Assembly (NCBI GenBank): GCA_026770585.1 | Contig: MU647297.1 | Span: forward strand, 63,302 to 81,447 | DNA from: Baffinella frigidus | Taxonomy: Eukaryota; Cryptophyceae; Cryptomonadales; Baffinellaceae | Direction of reading: 5' to 3' | DNA length: 18,146 nucleotides | Part shown: piece by piece, positions 18,048-18,146 of the stretch | Position numbering within the stretch: position 1 is the stretch's first letter | How the letters are laid out: each line of letters begins with the position of its first letter | Translations under genes and position numbers: made by a program | The notes under the pieces: model-generated | The model's input: the letters and a program-made list of their open reading frames with translations, nothing else | Databases searched by the model: none | Told to the model about the DNA's origin: nothing

Positions 18048-18146
<99 letters not shown>
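18033..18146. repeat. (GT)n microsatellite at window edge
   Basis: GT dinucleotides with two single-base slips (GTTGT), ending the window; probably an assembly limit. Confidence 0.97.

Overview
This window is a eukaryotic nuclear locus. It has no prokaryotic gene layout and no long ORF that looks real. Read on the minus strand, about 16 short exons (42-333 bp), separated by long repeat-rich introns, join into one protein that follows the order of the PI3K-like kinase ATM (Tel1). The segment runs from the late HEAT solenoid into the start of the FAT domain. The match is strongest at the solenoid/FAT junction. Exons at 2628-2729 and 1809-1880 join in frame to read FWLDLDYVE then VARAALKCDAHVTALLYMEL; human ATM (recalled from memory) has [28 protein letters not shown] at this place. 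Other blocks fall in the right order: VKQLPPFPEKPTF (ATM VKLLPCLPDHEVF-type), CLGQL, MCSLRQ-DFAELVFPYLI (ATM [17 protein letters not shown]) and YRQIDEPD...EHTREW (ATM YRSIGEPD...EHEAMW). The gene is open at both ends: the 5' part (N-terminal HEAT/TAN) lies beyond the right edge, and the rest of FAT plus the kinase domain lies beyond the left edge.

Layout along the plus strand, which is 3' to 5' of the gene: FAT exons at 195-290, 1090-1131/1394-1435 and 1809-1880; solenoid/FAT junction exons at 2628-2729 and 3823-3909; solenoid exons at 5868-5967, 7059-7391, 8378-8437, a possible one at 10029-10062, then 10961-11030, 11621-11677, 11805-11867, 12388-12432, 12707-12790, 14223-14298, 15598-15695 and 17496-17589. 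The introns hold degenerate TTTAGGG arrays, CT/GA, TTC, CA and GT microsatellites, minisatellites with 20-, 21-, 26-, 27-, 31- and 63-bp units, and at least five foldback (MITE-like) elements. The assembled sequence begins in a G homopolymer and ends in a GT microsatellite.

Splice signals are unusual. Acceptors are mostly AG|G. Donors fit AG|G(T/C/A)AC, with apparent GC donors and one possible GA donor. This, the low gene density and the TTTAGGG repeats fit a dinoflagellate best, but that is inference; haptophyte, cryptophyte or other algal origin is not excluded. Many exons have partial copies of their ends inside neighbouring introns, often with the adjacent simple repeat. This points to repeated local duplication at exon-intron junctions, the most unusual feature of the window.
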